From positions 1 through 55,089 of the forward strand of contig CAAGED010000001.1 of NCBI GenBank assembly GCA_900768505.1: DNA of 55,089 nucleotides. Direction: 5' to 3'. Positions 1 through 8,144 of the stretch are shown here, piece by piece. A model generated the notes under the pieces. That model was not told the DNA's origin, did not search any database, and was given only the letters and a program-made list of their open reading frames with translations. Numbering within the stretch: the first letter of the stretch is position 1; each line of letters opens with the position of its first letter. The translations under genes and the position numbers were made by a program. Source of the DNA: Lentisphaeria bacterium. GTDB lineage: Bacteria; Verrucomicrobiota; Lentisphaeria; Victivallales; Victivallaceae.

Positions 1-69
1 AATATATCATGAAAAATCATGGTTTTCCATTGATATTCAATTTGTTAAATAATTTTTCATAATCGACTA
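1..69. repeat. Left copy of a 69-bp perfect inverted repeat
   Basis: Bases 1-69 are the exact reverse complement of 54972-55040; the match stops at base 70. The repeat may extend to the left of the window, since the right copy is followed by further sequence. Each copy also has 9-bp complementary ends of its own (ATGAAAAAT and ATTTTTCAT). No gene is visible inside it. It may be a dispersed element at a contig edge or a true inverted pair flanking this segment. Confidence 0.9.
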
Positions 70-140
70 ATTATCGTTGACACGACACTTGCTTCCCAAA
101 ATCTGCATGAAAAAAAGCTTTCGCATAAGCGACTGCGATA

Positions 141-179
141 CAAAAAAACTCCGTTTCACAATCAAATGCGAAACGGAGT
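141..179 (-). terminator. Intrinsic terminator of the pilus-like operon
   Basis: A perfect 10-bp stem (148-157 with 170-179) and 12-nt loop is followed on the minus strand by a run of seven T. It lies about 35 bases past the stop codon of the last secretin gene and is the only strong terminator seen in this gene run, so the six pilus-like genes probably end here as one transcript. Confidence 0.92.
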
Positions 180-212
180 CAAATAATTTAAAATCGATTC
201 AATTTTTTGAAC

Positions 213-2936
213 TTATCTCCAACGCCCGAAATCCGGCAACCCATCCGGTTGCGCCTCAAAATATGGCGTACCATCCGGCTTAATCAATCGGCAATTCAAG
301 AAAATCAACAAGTTGGTCTTCTTATTGTCCACCGACTGGGAGGTAAAGAAACGCCCCAACAGGGGAATATCGCCTAAAAACGGAATCTTATCGTCAATAA
401 CCGTACTTACATCCTTAATTACACCGCCCATTACCACCGTGCCGCCGTCCTCCACAGTTACCACGTTGTTGACATAACGGTCAGAAATAATCGGGAAAAT
501 TCGCTTCTCCGTACGATTCTCCTCACCCGGAATCGCTTCGAAATCCTCACCATCCACCTGGTATTCATAAACCGTCCATCCTACCACCGCACGAACCCGG
601 CTGGAATCGGTCATCGCCAGGGTTATCCGGCGGGTGTTTATGTCGGCATCCGGCTGAACTTCCAAAGAAATACCAACCTCTTCGGAATCATCAAACTCCG
701 GCATACCGCTCTTGTAGGCATAACTCTGCGCCACAACCTCACCCCAGTTTTCACTGCTGCCGGTAATATATTCCGGGTCACCGTATTCACTGACGAAATA
801 CTCAGTCGTCACCATCTTGATAGAGGCAAACTCGCCACTTAATACCATGACCTTCGGCGATGCCAGTACATCCTGGGCGTCCACCTGGTTAATGGCCCGC
901 AAAGCAAACTGGTATGAAAAATCGCCGCCTTTTTTGTTGAAAACGAAAATCTGATCATCCACTCCAGCCAAACCACGCAAGGCAAACTGTGATGGATCAT
1001 ATTCCAAGGTACCCATTCCTGATTCATTGTTGCTGAACGAATAAGAAAATCCCAACTCCTTCAGGTCATTCTGGCTTATTTCCACAAACTTGGTCTGAAT
1101 TACCACCATAGGAGCCTGGAAAGTCATTTCAGCAGCAATGTAATCCTCCAATTTTTTGATATTTTCCGGCGTATTGGTTACCGACAGCATCCCGTACATT
1201 TGATTGTAGGATACTGATGAACCTTCCGGAAAACTCTGCCCCCGATCAATCAACATCTGCTTAAGCGCTTCCGGCGTTGTATCCTCCATCCGCAATACCA
1301 TCGGATCAATCGGAATCCGCCGCACAATCATTTCATCCAGCACCACATTGGCTGGCGCAATATAGACCAAACCATCCATAACCTTATATTTAAGATTGGC
1401 TGCGTCACAAATCTCTTTGATCGCACTGCGTGCCGACTGCCCCTGCAGCTTCACCGTAATGGTCATAGGCTTTACTTCCGGAACTGCGGTTGCTCCGTCC
1501 AAGGTATTATCAGTGGTAGCAATTGCTCCGAATTCACTGGTGGTATCAAAACCAGTATCGCCAAAACCGGTGTCGGTATCCCAGCCGCCAGTCCCGAAAT
1601 CATCAGTCGCTGCCGCAGCCGGTTGAGCAGCGCCGCCGCCCTGCATACCAAGCGGCAAACCGCCGCCGCCCTGCATACCAAGCGGCAAACCGCCGCCACC
1701 CTGTCTACCGGTTCTACCTGCACGGCGAGTCGTCGTACTCCTGCCGGAACCGATCGGAAGATCGTTTGTTCCACTGGCTACAGCTTCCGGTCCACGCTCG
1801 GTATAACGGATATTAATACCCCGCTTATTATCAGGGTCATTTTCCTTAACCAACCCGTTCAAGTAATCAATTGCCACCGGCACCGTAATACGGTCAAAAC
1901 TGATCTCCGGTACAATAATAGTGTCCAATTTCTTATTTAACTCTGAATTGACTACATTCTCTTCCTTGTCCACCGGATTGAAATCATCGTCCAGCACAAA
2001 ACGCTCCCCGCTGGTCGGCTGAGCCCAACCGGAAATAACATCCACTATCGCCCGCTTATGCTCCACTCCGTAGCGTGCATAACCCTCTTGGGCAATTTTC
2101 ACATTGGCCGCTTTAAGCCCCTGAATGGCTTCCACGTCAAACGGATCAATGTTGTTAGCTTCCAGAAATTTACTCTTTGCCTCAATATAATTCCCGGCAT
2201 TATAAAGGTTGCGTCCCTGATGGAGCAACACCTTCATCTGCTGCTTGGTAGCTTCCATATTCGGATTTACAAAATTCGGATCCGTCTCCCGATCCTCCTG
2301 AATAACCTTGCGAATCCGTATCAACTTGTTTAAGTATTCCTGCAATTCCGCCTTGTTATCAGGGGTGATTTCCACCGCCAGCCGACAATTTTTTATTGCA
2401 TCGTCAATATCAATTACCGATTTCGTTTTTACTGCCTGCAAATATTTCTGCGTCGCAATCTGCAAATAAGAGGCACTTATTTGACTGCGGCAGGAATCCA
2501 AACGCTCTTTTACCACGGCACTGCCCTGCAAGCCGCGCTGTTTCAGAATTTTCGCCGCTTCCAAATAGAATCCAATGGCTTTTTCGTATTCGCCGTCGTT
2601 GTAGGCGGTATTACCATTTTTGAACTCATTTTGCGCCATAACCAAAACCTGCTGCTGATCCAATATGGTCTGGTTGATTGTTTCGTCAATACTGCGTGTC
2701 ACCGCCTCCTGTTCCCCGCGAGTGATCTTATGCTCCTCCGGGGCAGCGGTTTCCAACTCTGTCTTTGGATCAGGTGTCTCCACTGCCGTTTGTTGCGGCA
2801 CGGGTCCTTGTACCTTGACCGCATCCGGTGCAACCGGGCTATCGGCCACCGGTTCGTCGGCTGCCTGTAAATTACCCAGCAGAGCCGCACAGACCAAAGC
2901 TGCACCAGCCATTTCATACCTAAAGTTCTTTAACAT
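213..2936 (-). CDS. Secretin-family outer-membrane protein, second paralogue of the pilus-like operon
   Basis: Outer-membrane channel subunit of the type II/IV secretin family, 907 residues. A signal peptide ends near residue 25 (cleavage around QAA). Residues about 100-280 are helical with TPR-like repeats. An N0/STN-like domain follows, split by a Gly-rich insert at about 405-435, and a secretin domain fills the C-terminal third. The typical C-terminal signature is present (VVMGGVIKD, then FLGDIPLLGRFF). It is collinear with the next gene upstream (2953-5583) and both end in a short PDF-containing tail, so they look like diverged tandem duplicates. The gap to that gene is 16 nt, consistent with co-transcription. 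The closest described relative by layout is the Amuc_1098 secretin; which of the two is the orthologue cannot be told here. Confidence 0.88.
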   Translation of the reverse strand: MLKNFRYEMAGAALVCAALLGNLQAADEPVADSPVAPDAVKVQGPVPQQTAVETPDPKTELETAAPEEHKITRGEQEAVTRSIDETINQTILDQQQVLVMAQNEFKNGNTAYNDGEYEKAIGFYLEAAKILKQRGLQGSAVVKERLDSCRSQISASYLQIATQKYLQAVKTKSVIDIDDAIKNCRLAVEITPDNKAELQEYLNKLIRIRKVIQEDRETDPNFVNPNMEATKQQMKVLLHQGRNLYNAGNYIEAKSKFLEANNIDPFDVEAIQGLKAANVKIAQEGYARYGVEHKRAIVDVISGWAQPTSGERFVLDDDFNPVDKEENVVNSELNKKLDTIIVPEISFDRITVPVAIDYLNGLVKENDPDNKRGINIRYTERGPEAVASGTNDLPIGSGRSTTTRRAGRTGRQGGGGLPLGMQGGGGLPLGMQGGGAAQPAAAATDDFGTGGWDTDTGFGDTGFDTTSEFGAIATTDNTLDGATAVPEVKPMTITVKLQGQSARSAIKEICDAANLKYKVMDGLVYIAPANVVLDEMIVRRIPIDPMVLRMEDTTPEALKQMLIDRGQSFPEGSSVSYNQMYGMLSVTNTPENIKKLEDYIAAEMTFQAPMVVIQTKFVEISQNDLKELGFSYSFSNNESGMGTLEYDPSQFALRGLAGVDDQIFVFNKKGGDFSYQFALRAINQVDAQDVLASPKVMVLSGEFASIKMVTTEYFVSEYGDPEYITGSSENWGEVVAQSYAYKSGMPEFDDSEEVGISLEVQPDADINTRRITLAMTDSSRVRAVVGWTVYEYQVDGEDFEAIPGEENRTEKRIFPIISDRYVNNVVTVEDGGTVVMGGVIKDVSTVIDDKIPFLGDIPLLGRFFTSQSVDNKKTNLLIFLNCRLIKPDGTPYFEAQPDGLPDFGRWR
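1631..1702. repeat. 30-bp in-frame tandem repeat in a secretin gene
   Basis: Two identical 30-bp units (1631-1660 and 1661-1690) and the start of a third encode a repeated ten-residue GGGGLPLGMQ block. It forms the Gly-rich insert inside the N0-like domain. Because the units are identical and in frame, copy number could vary between strains by slippage. Confidence 0.9.
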
Positions 2937-2952
2937 TAATGCCCCCTGCTAA

Positions 2953-5583
2953 TTATCTGGTAAAATCAGGTCTGGTTCCGCCTACACGAGTACGCAACGG
3001 CCGACCGTCATGTTTTAGAATACGTGCACTAACAAACAGGTAAAGATTGTTCTTTACCACCTGCTTGACCTGACTGGAGAATAATCTCCCGATCAAAGGA
3101 ATATCGCCCAAAATAGGCCACTTATCATCCTGAGAGTAATTGGTACTCTTAGTCATGCCGCCCAATACCAGCGTCTCGCCGTCGTTTGCCTTGACCGTGG
3201 TAGTCAACATTCGTTCCGAGAAAATTGGCATCGTGATATCACGACTGGTACTGTAAGTTTTTTGACGCGCCCGAGTCTTATCCGGATATTCCAAAATATA
3301 ACCGGATTCAATGGTCATCGGATAACTGGAATCTCCGACATAATCTCGAATCCACACATCCAACTGCAGAAATATTGTATAATTATCCTGAGCCACTTGC
3401 GGGAATACGGTAAACTCAATACCAAGTTCCTCCTCTTCCCACTCCGGTTCCTCTTCGCTGATCCGCAGGTAATCACCATCAATCTCAATCTCCGGATCTT
3501 CCCAACTGGTGGGGAATGACCGGGTCTGCAGCATACTGATTTGGCCAACTGTGCCGCTCTTGGTAACCACTTTGGGTGCGGATAACACTTCGGTACGACT
3601 GTTTTGATCCAAGGCATTTACCGTCAGGGAGAGGTTAACTTCTCGCTTGGTGCCGAACAATGCTTCACCGAAATTCGGGAAAATCTTCAAGTTATTAATC
3701 AGCTTGTAATCTCCGTTCAGGAAACGCAATGGTTGCGCGCCCTCGGTAATCAATTCAGTCTTGGCGGCATCACCGGATGTAGATGTACTGCCGGAACTGT
3801 TGGTTGTGCCATAATAAGCATTCACCCACCAACTTTGCCCATTGGCATCCGGGATATTATACAACCACTGAAAACCCAATTCTTTCACATCACTCTCGGT
3901 CAGTTCAACCACTTTGGCTTCAATGGAAACCATCGGCACCACCTTGGCATTCAATTCACGCACCAAATCACTCATATGCCGTAAATTATCCACCGTATTG
4001 GTTACCGTCAGACGATTGGTATTAGGATTGTAACTGATTGTAGCTTCCCCTTCAAACTTAATTCCGAAATCCTCAAAATAAGCTATAAGCTTATCCGTCG
4101 GAATTGTCTTGGGCTCCGCATTCTCCCGCAATGAACTGCTGCCGTCGAATGATCCGCCGCCACTGCGGCTGCTACGGCTGCTGCCGCTGGAACTACTGCT
4201 CCGGCTGCTCCGACTACTGCTCCGGCTGCTCCGACTGCTGCTGCCGCTGGAACTACTGCTCCGGCTGCTTCGACTGCCGCTGTAAGAATTACGGCTGCTG
4301 CGGTTACTGCTGTTGGAATTGCGACCGCTGGATGAGTTATTATCCCGGCGGGAAGTCAAACCGGAGAGACCGCCAGAGCCGGAATTTTTATCGCCCTCTC
4401 CATCGTTACGGATATTGTTGGCGATCTCTGCGGACAACTGAAAATTCTGAGTCTGAAGGTTGTTAAATTTTTCACTGATTTTCACAGTCGAACCGTCAAC
4501 CTTGTAATACAAACCATTTTCCCGGCAAATAACATAAATCAATGTACTTAACGGAATATCGGTAAAACCTTCAATCGTCACCGGCTGCGGCCGGGCGGCC
4601 GGATCTTCCGGTTCGCTGTATATGATGTCCACACCGGTTTTGTATTTGGTATCGTATTTACGGCTTAAATCCGACAACTGAGTCAATACACTGGCAAAAT
4701 CAGCATTTTTTACATCAAACTGCGGAATAATAATATTATCCAATTGATCCAGCGGATCAACAATGGTTTTCTCTTCAATAATAATGTTATCAATTCCAAT
4801 GGAGCTGATAGCCGCATTTGGAACCACCGGAGTAACCCAAATCCAATCGCCAATTCCCAGCATTCCGGCAACTTCGGCATTCTTCTGCTCAATACCAATA
4901 TTGTACATCTTGGTGTAAATTTTGTTAAGCATATAGGTGGCATCGCTGTTAATTGGATCCAGCAGGAATACAGTTTCCAAATTGGCAATGGCCTCGTTCA
5001 TTTTGTTGGCATTGTAATTCTGCTTGGCCTTGCGCAGCAGCATTGCAATATTTTCCGCTTTGGTGGCGCTGCCCGGAAATGCTGCCGCCACTTGTGTTTC
5101 CATCGACCTTTCATCTGCCGCAATACTCTTATTGCAGTAGACAATCACATTGTCCGCCTGTGTCTTTGCCTTGGCATATACCACCTTAGCCTCTTCGGCC
5201 TTGACAATTGCCGCATTATAATCATGCTCGTCAATTTTATTTTGTGCTTCCTTCAACAGATCAGCACACCACTGCCGACGGCAATTTTCCTCATCCTCCG
5301 CAACCGTTTTGGTCATCAATTCAGCCAGAGTGCCAGATTCCTTGCTCAAGCGTAATTTTAATTCATCATAAATCTGACAAGCCTCGGCGTACTTACCCTC
5401 TTTGGTGTTCTTTTTCGCCACTGTCACCAAATCATTAAGACGGTTGAATTCTGCTTTTCGCTCTTGCTCGGCGGCTTCAAACTTCTTGATGGCATCATCG
5501 TCCATCTCCCCGGCGAAGCCCCTTCCGGCAAGTAAAAGCGCAAGCATCATTGTCGCTCCAGTCAATACCGAATATTTGTTCAT
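2953..5583 (-). CDS. Secretin-family outer-membrane protein (Amuc_1098-like), Ser/Arg-rich linker
   Basis: Outer-membrane secretin of 876 residues. A signal peptide is cleaved near GFAG (about residue 25). Residues about 28-230 are charged and helical with TPR-like repeats. An N0/STN-like domain follows at about 290-385, then a striking Ser/Arg-rich linker at about 412-478, an N1-like domain with NTNRLTVTNT, and a C-terminal secretin domain ending with LVLGGMTKS and ILGDIPLIGRLF. The linker lies between N0 and N1, whereas the low-complexity insert of the neighbouring secretin lies within N0. It follows the Amuc_1099-like gene after 62 nt. In Akkermansia the secretin sits at this end of the cluster, which favours this copy as the Amuc_1098 counterpart by position. 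Confidence 0.88.
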   Translation of the reverse strand: MNKYSVLTGATMMLALLLAGRGFAGEMDDDAIKKFEAAEQERKAEFNRLNDLVTVAKKNTKEGKYAEACQIYDELKLRLSKESGTLAELMTKTVAEDEENCRRQWCADLLKEAQNKIDEHDYNAAIVKAEEAKVVYAKAKTQADNVIVYCNKSIAADERSMETQVAAAFPGSATKAENIAMLLRKAKQNYNANKMNEAIANLETVFLLDPINSDATYMLNKIYTKMYNIGIEQKNAEVAGMLGIGDWIWVTPVVPNAAISSIGIDNIIIEEKTIVDPLDQLDNIIIPQFDVKNADFASVLTQLSDLSRKYDTKYKTGVDIIYSEPEDPAARPQPVTIEGFTDIPLSTLIYVICRENGLYYKVDGSTVKISEKFNNLQTQNFQLSAEIANNIRNDGEGDKNSGSGGLSGLTSRRDNNSSSGRNSNSSNRSSRNSYSGSRSSRSSSSSGSSSRSSRSSSRSSRSSSSSGSSRSSRSGGGSFDGSSSLRENAEPKTIPTDKLIAYFEDFGIKFEGEATISYNPNTNRLTVTNTVDNLRHMSDLVRELNAKVVPMVSIEAKVVELTESDVKELGFQWLYNIPDANGQSWWVNAYYGTTNSSGSTSTSGDAAKTELITEGAQPLRFLNGDYKLINNLKIFPNFGEALFGTKREVNLSLTVNALDQNSRTEVLSAPKVVTKSGTVGQISMLQTRSFPTSWEDPEIEIDGDYLRISEEEPEWEEEELGIEFTVFPQVAQDNYTIFLQLDVWIRDYVGDSSYPMTIESGYILEYPDKTRARQKTYSTSRDITMPIFSERMLTTTVKANDGETLVLGGMTKSTNYSQDDKWPILGDIPLIGRLFSSQVKQVVKNNLYLFVSARILKHDGRPLRTRVGGTRPDFTR

Positions 5584-5645
5584 TCTCTTTACCTATTCCT
5601 GTTTGTATGTAAATTTATTTTTCTTATCATCAAAAACAATCCCAA

Positions 5646-6920
5646 TTAGCGACGAGGCATTCCCGGTCTTCTTGCACTGGCAGCTGCTGCATTGTCAATT
5701 CTTCTGCCGGCATTGGGATTAGGTAGAATTTTATTCGGTTTATAACCTACACGACGATTTTCCGGGATTCGACACTCTTTATCCACCACAAATGTTCGTC
5801 CGGGCGAGTTGACCGCCTCTAATGTTGCGGTATTAGCATTCTCGTCAATTTTAAGTACACGATAAATGTTTTCATTTGCCGTCGGACGAACCGGATATCC
5901 AAGCCGCTGAGTTTCAAAATTATACATTTGGAATGTTCCGCCTTCGCCAACCGAGTATTTTACATTATACGGCGTACCGAAATCACGCATTTCCACATAC
6001 GGCCGATTGGCCACTACGTCGACATTCTTTTTCAATTCAAGCACATCGCTGCCATCACTGATTACAACTTTGTCTTCCGGATTATCCCCACTTTTCGGCA
6101 TAATTTGCGTCACCACATATTCGCGGCCGCCAATGGCCGGCAGACGGCTGTTTAAACGAAACAATCCGGAACGGTTGCCAATTGTAATTTGTACCGCATT
6201 GCTGTCCATTACACTGTTCAGCTTCAGCGGCAAAACCGGACGGGTTATAGACAAAATCTCAAGCCGGTCAGTCAAATCCGGATGACTTTTATTACTCTTC
6301 ACGTCAGTCTGGGATAAATATTCCTGCAGGTTGGAGAAACCGTCACCGTCAAAATCGCCCCAAATATCCGCCACATTAAGATAATCCAATCCCAATGCCT
6401 CGGCATCATCTTTATGAAATCCATAAGGTGCATCAATCGAAACATCAATGCCGGCTAACATTACCCCAGTGCCAACCACATCCGGAGTTTTCAATGCATG
6501 TTTGCAATCCAAAAATGGACAATTCATCCCATCTTTAAAGAACAATGTTGGAATATAACGATTACAAAAAGGACATTGACCCAACTGAACCGGCACCATT
6601 AAATCGGAAAATATTGTCCGCATTGACTCCGGAGTTAAATCCTGCACCTTCCCGCTCTCATCCTCCTCACTGAATAAAAACGGACGATAGCCTGACTTAT
6701 TCCACTGGATGCCAAAGGTAAAAATGTTTTCCAATTTGAACATGTCACCACTAAAATCAACCCGCTCCACATTAGGCTTCGGCTTTGGAGGAGTCAAGTC
6801 AGTATTTGTAATATTTTTCCCGCCTTCCACAACCGACACCAAATATACCAAAAGCGAGGCAAATATCACTAACAATATTGCCAAGAGCAATTTTTCATAA
6901 TGTCTTTTTAAGAAATCCAC
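5646..6920 (-). CDS. Amuc_1099-like pilus-system protein with zinc-ribbon and DxDGDG motifs
   Basis: Membrane-anchored protein of 424 residues with a single N-terminal membrane segment (about residues 11-31) and a large probable periplasmic part. A four-cysteine cluster (CPFC, then CPFLDC after about 14 residues) resembles a zinc ribbon. About 60 residues later comes DFDGDGFSNLQEY, a calcium-loop pattern of the EF-hand/thrombospondin-3 type. The C-terminus is basic and Arg/Ala-rich. Its place between the PilO-like gene (18 nt away) and a secretin matches Amuc_1099, so a structural role linking inner-membrane parts to the secretin is inferred. The assignment rests on synteny and architecture, not on a recognised enzyme motif. 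Confidence 0.72.
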   Translation of the reverse strand: MDFLKRHYEKLLLAILLVIFASLLVYLVSVVEGGKNITNTDLTPPKPKPNVERVDFSGDMFKLENIFTFGIQWNKSGYRPFLFSEEDESGKVQDLTPESMRTIFSDLMVPVQLGQCPFCNRYIPTLFFKDGMNCPFLDCKHALKTPDVVGTGVMLAGIDVSIDAPYGFHKDDAEALGLDYLNVADIWGDFDGDGFSNLQEYLSQTDVKSNKSHPDLTDRLEILSITRPVLPLKLNSVMDSNAVQITIGNRSGLFRLNSRLPAIGGREYVVTQIMPKSGDNPEDKVVISDGSDVLELKKNVDVVANRPYVEMRDFGTPYNVKYSVGEGGTFQMYNFETQRLGYPVRPTANENIYRVLKIDENANTATLEAVNSPGRTFVVDKECRIPENRRVGYKPNKILPNPNAGRRIDNAAAASARRPGMPRR

Positions 6921-6938
6921 GGCACAAACTCCTATTTT

Positions 6939-8135
6939 TTATTCTTCTGTTTTATTCGTGACATAGACGACATAGTCAATTTCCATCACGGCTCTGTACC
7001 GTGGCATGCCGCCGATAACCGGCGCACCGTAGCCCATCCGTTCAAATACCGGCACATTTAAATCAATCTCCGGCGCCTTGCGCGAATTAATCGTATTTCT
7101 AACCGAGGTTACGCCGGAACTCTTGGTGTACTTGGAGGTACTTGAATTGCGTATCCCGGAAATAGAACCGACTATGGCATGTGCTTCATCCGTTACAGCT
7201 GTTATATCCATGGAACGAACCACATAAACCCGGCGCTCGGCATAGGCAGCATCCAATATTTTCAATAAATCCCTTAAATCTTCCAAATCGCTGGTTATCG
7301 TAATTCTGAAACGATAACGCTTAAACGCACCGTCACCAGACGGAACAATATCCCGACGTTCAAATTTATCCAGGCTGCGAATTTTTGACTTACCCAGACG
7401 CGACACCAAGTCAGTCGTAATTTCAAAACAATTAATAATGTCCGGAATCTCTTTGGACGGCGGCATCGGCAAATTATTGGAAAACGGAAAACCGAAATTA
7501 CGATCGCCTAATACTTTTTTACGATCTTTCTTAAAAACATTCTCCGCCTTGCTCTGCATCGTAATCAGATAATTCAAACAAATTTCTCTCGCCATAGTAC
7601 GCGGCACACCCAATTCCGCACCCAAAATTGCATCGGCATTGCGCATATCCACCGTCTCCAGCGTACAGGGCTTCGCCTGCTCAATAAACACTTCCAGAGC
7701 ATCATTCCAATCATTGATATACTGATTTTTAAACTCCTGGTAGATATACTCCGGATTGTGATTGGCTCCGCTTTTTTTCTCCTTAAAATCATTGTAAGAG
7801 TTGATCAAGCCGGAATAACCATCCTCAAAACCCAGCTTTTTGGCAAACGCATCAGTAGCATTATAAAAAGGATGACCAAAATAATATTGCAAATCATGCA
7901 ATTTTGTACTGTATGTGGCATAGTCCTGATTCAAAACTTTAACATTGTCGTCAAGCGGAGAAATGCGACGGCTTTTTAACTTGGCATTCCGCTCCTTCAA
8001 GTCAGCCAGCAGTTCTGATGATTCCGACATTTCACGGTGCACAACAATCGCCGCAACAAGCAAATAACATGAAATTAACATGCAAATGCCTATTGCCGCC
8101 AACAATATCTTATTTCGCATTAAAAACAATTTCAT
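6939..8135 (-). CDS. Amuc_1100/PilO-like inner-membrane protein
   Basis: Protein of 398 residues with a short basic N-terminus, one membrane helix (about 8-31), a coiled-coil stretch (about 35-65) and a mixed alpha/beta domain. This is the layout of PilO and of Akkermansia Amuc_1100, an outer-surface-accessible protein reported to engage host immune receptors. It sits between the PilM-PilN fusion (9 nt) and the Amuc_1099-like gene (18 nt), the same order as in Akkermansia. The Amuc_1100 family diverges strongly in sequence, so shared host activity should not be assumed. Confidence 0.72.
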   Translation of the reverse strand: MKLFLMRNKILLAAIGICMLISCYLLVAAIVVHREMSESSELLADLKERNAKLKSRRISPLDDNVKVLNQDYATYSTKLHDLQYYFGHPFYNATDAFAKKLGFEDGYSGLINSYNDFKEKKSGANHNPEYIYQEFKNQYINDWNDALEVFIEQAKPCTLETVDMRNADAILGAELGVPRTMAREICLNYLITMQSKAENVFKKDRKKVLGDRNFGFPFSNNLPMPPSKEIPDIINCFEITTDLVSRLGKSKIRSLDKFERRDIVPSGDGAFKRYRFRITITSDLEDLRDLLKILDAAYAERRVYVVRSMDITAVTDEAHAIVGSISGIRNSSTSKYTKSSGVTSVRNTINSRKAPEIDLNVPVFERMGYGAPVIGGMPRYRAVMEIDYVVYVTNKTEE

Positions 8136-8144
8136 AGTAGTAAA

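Noticed and set aside
1523..1940. Several open frames opposite the first secretin
   Set aside because: They are Arg/Pro/His-rich antisense shadows of the Gly-rich insert with no ribosome sites.
4104..4466. Cys/Tyr-rich frame of about 120 residues opposite the second secretin
   Set aside because: Its composition is produced by the antisense of the Ser/Arg repeat; no start signal.
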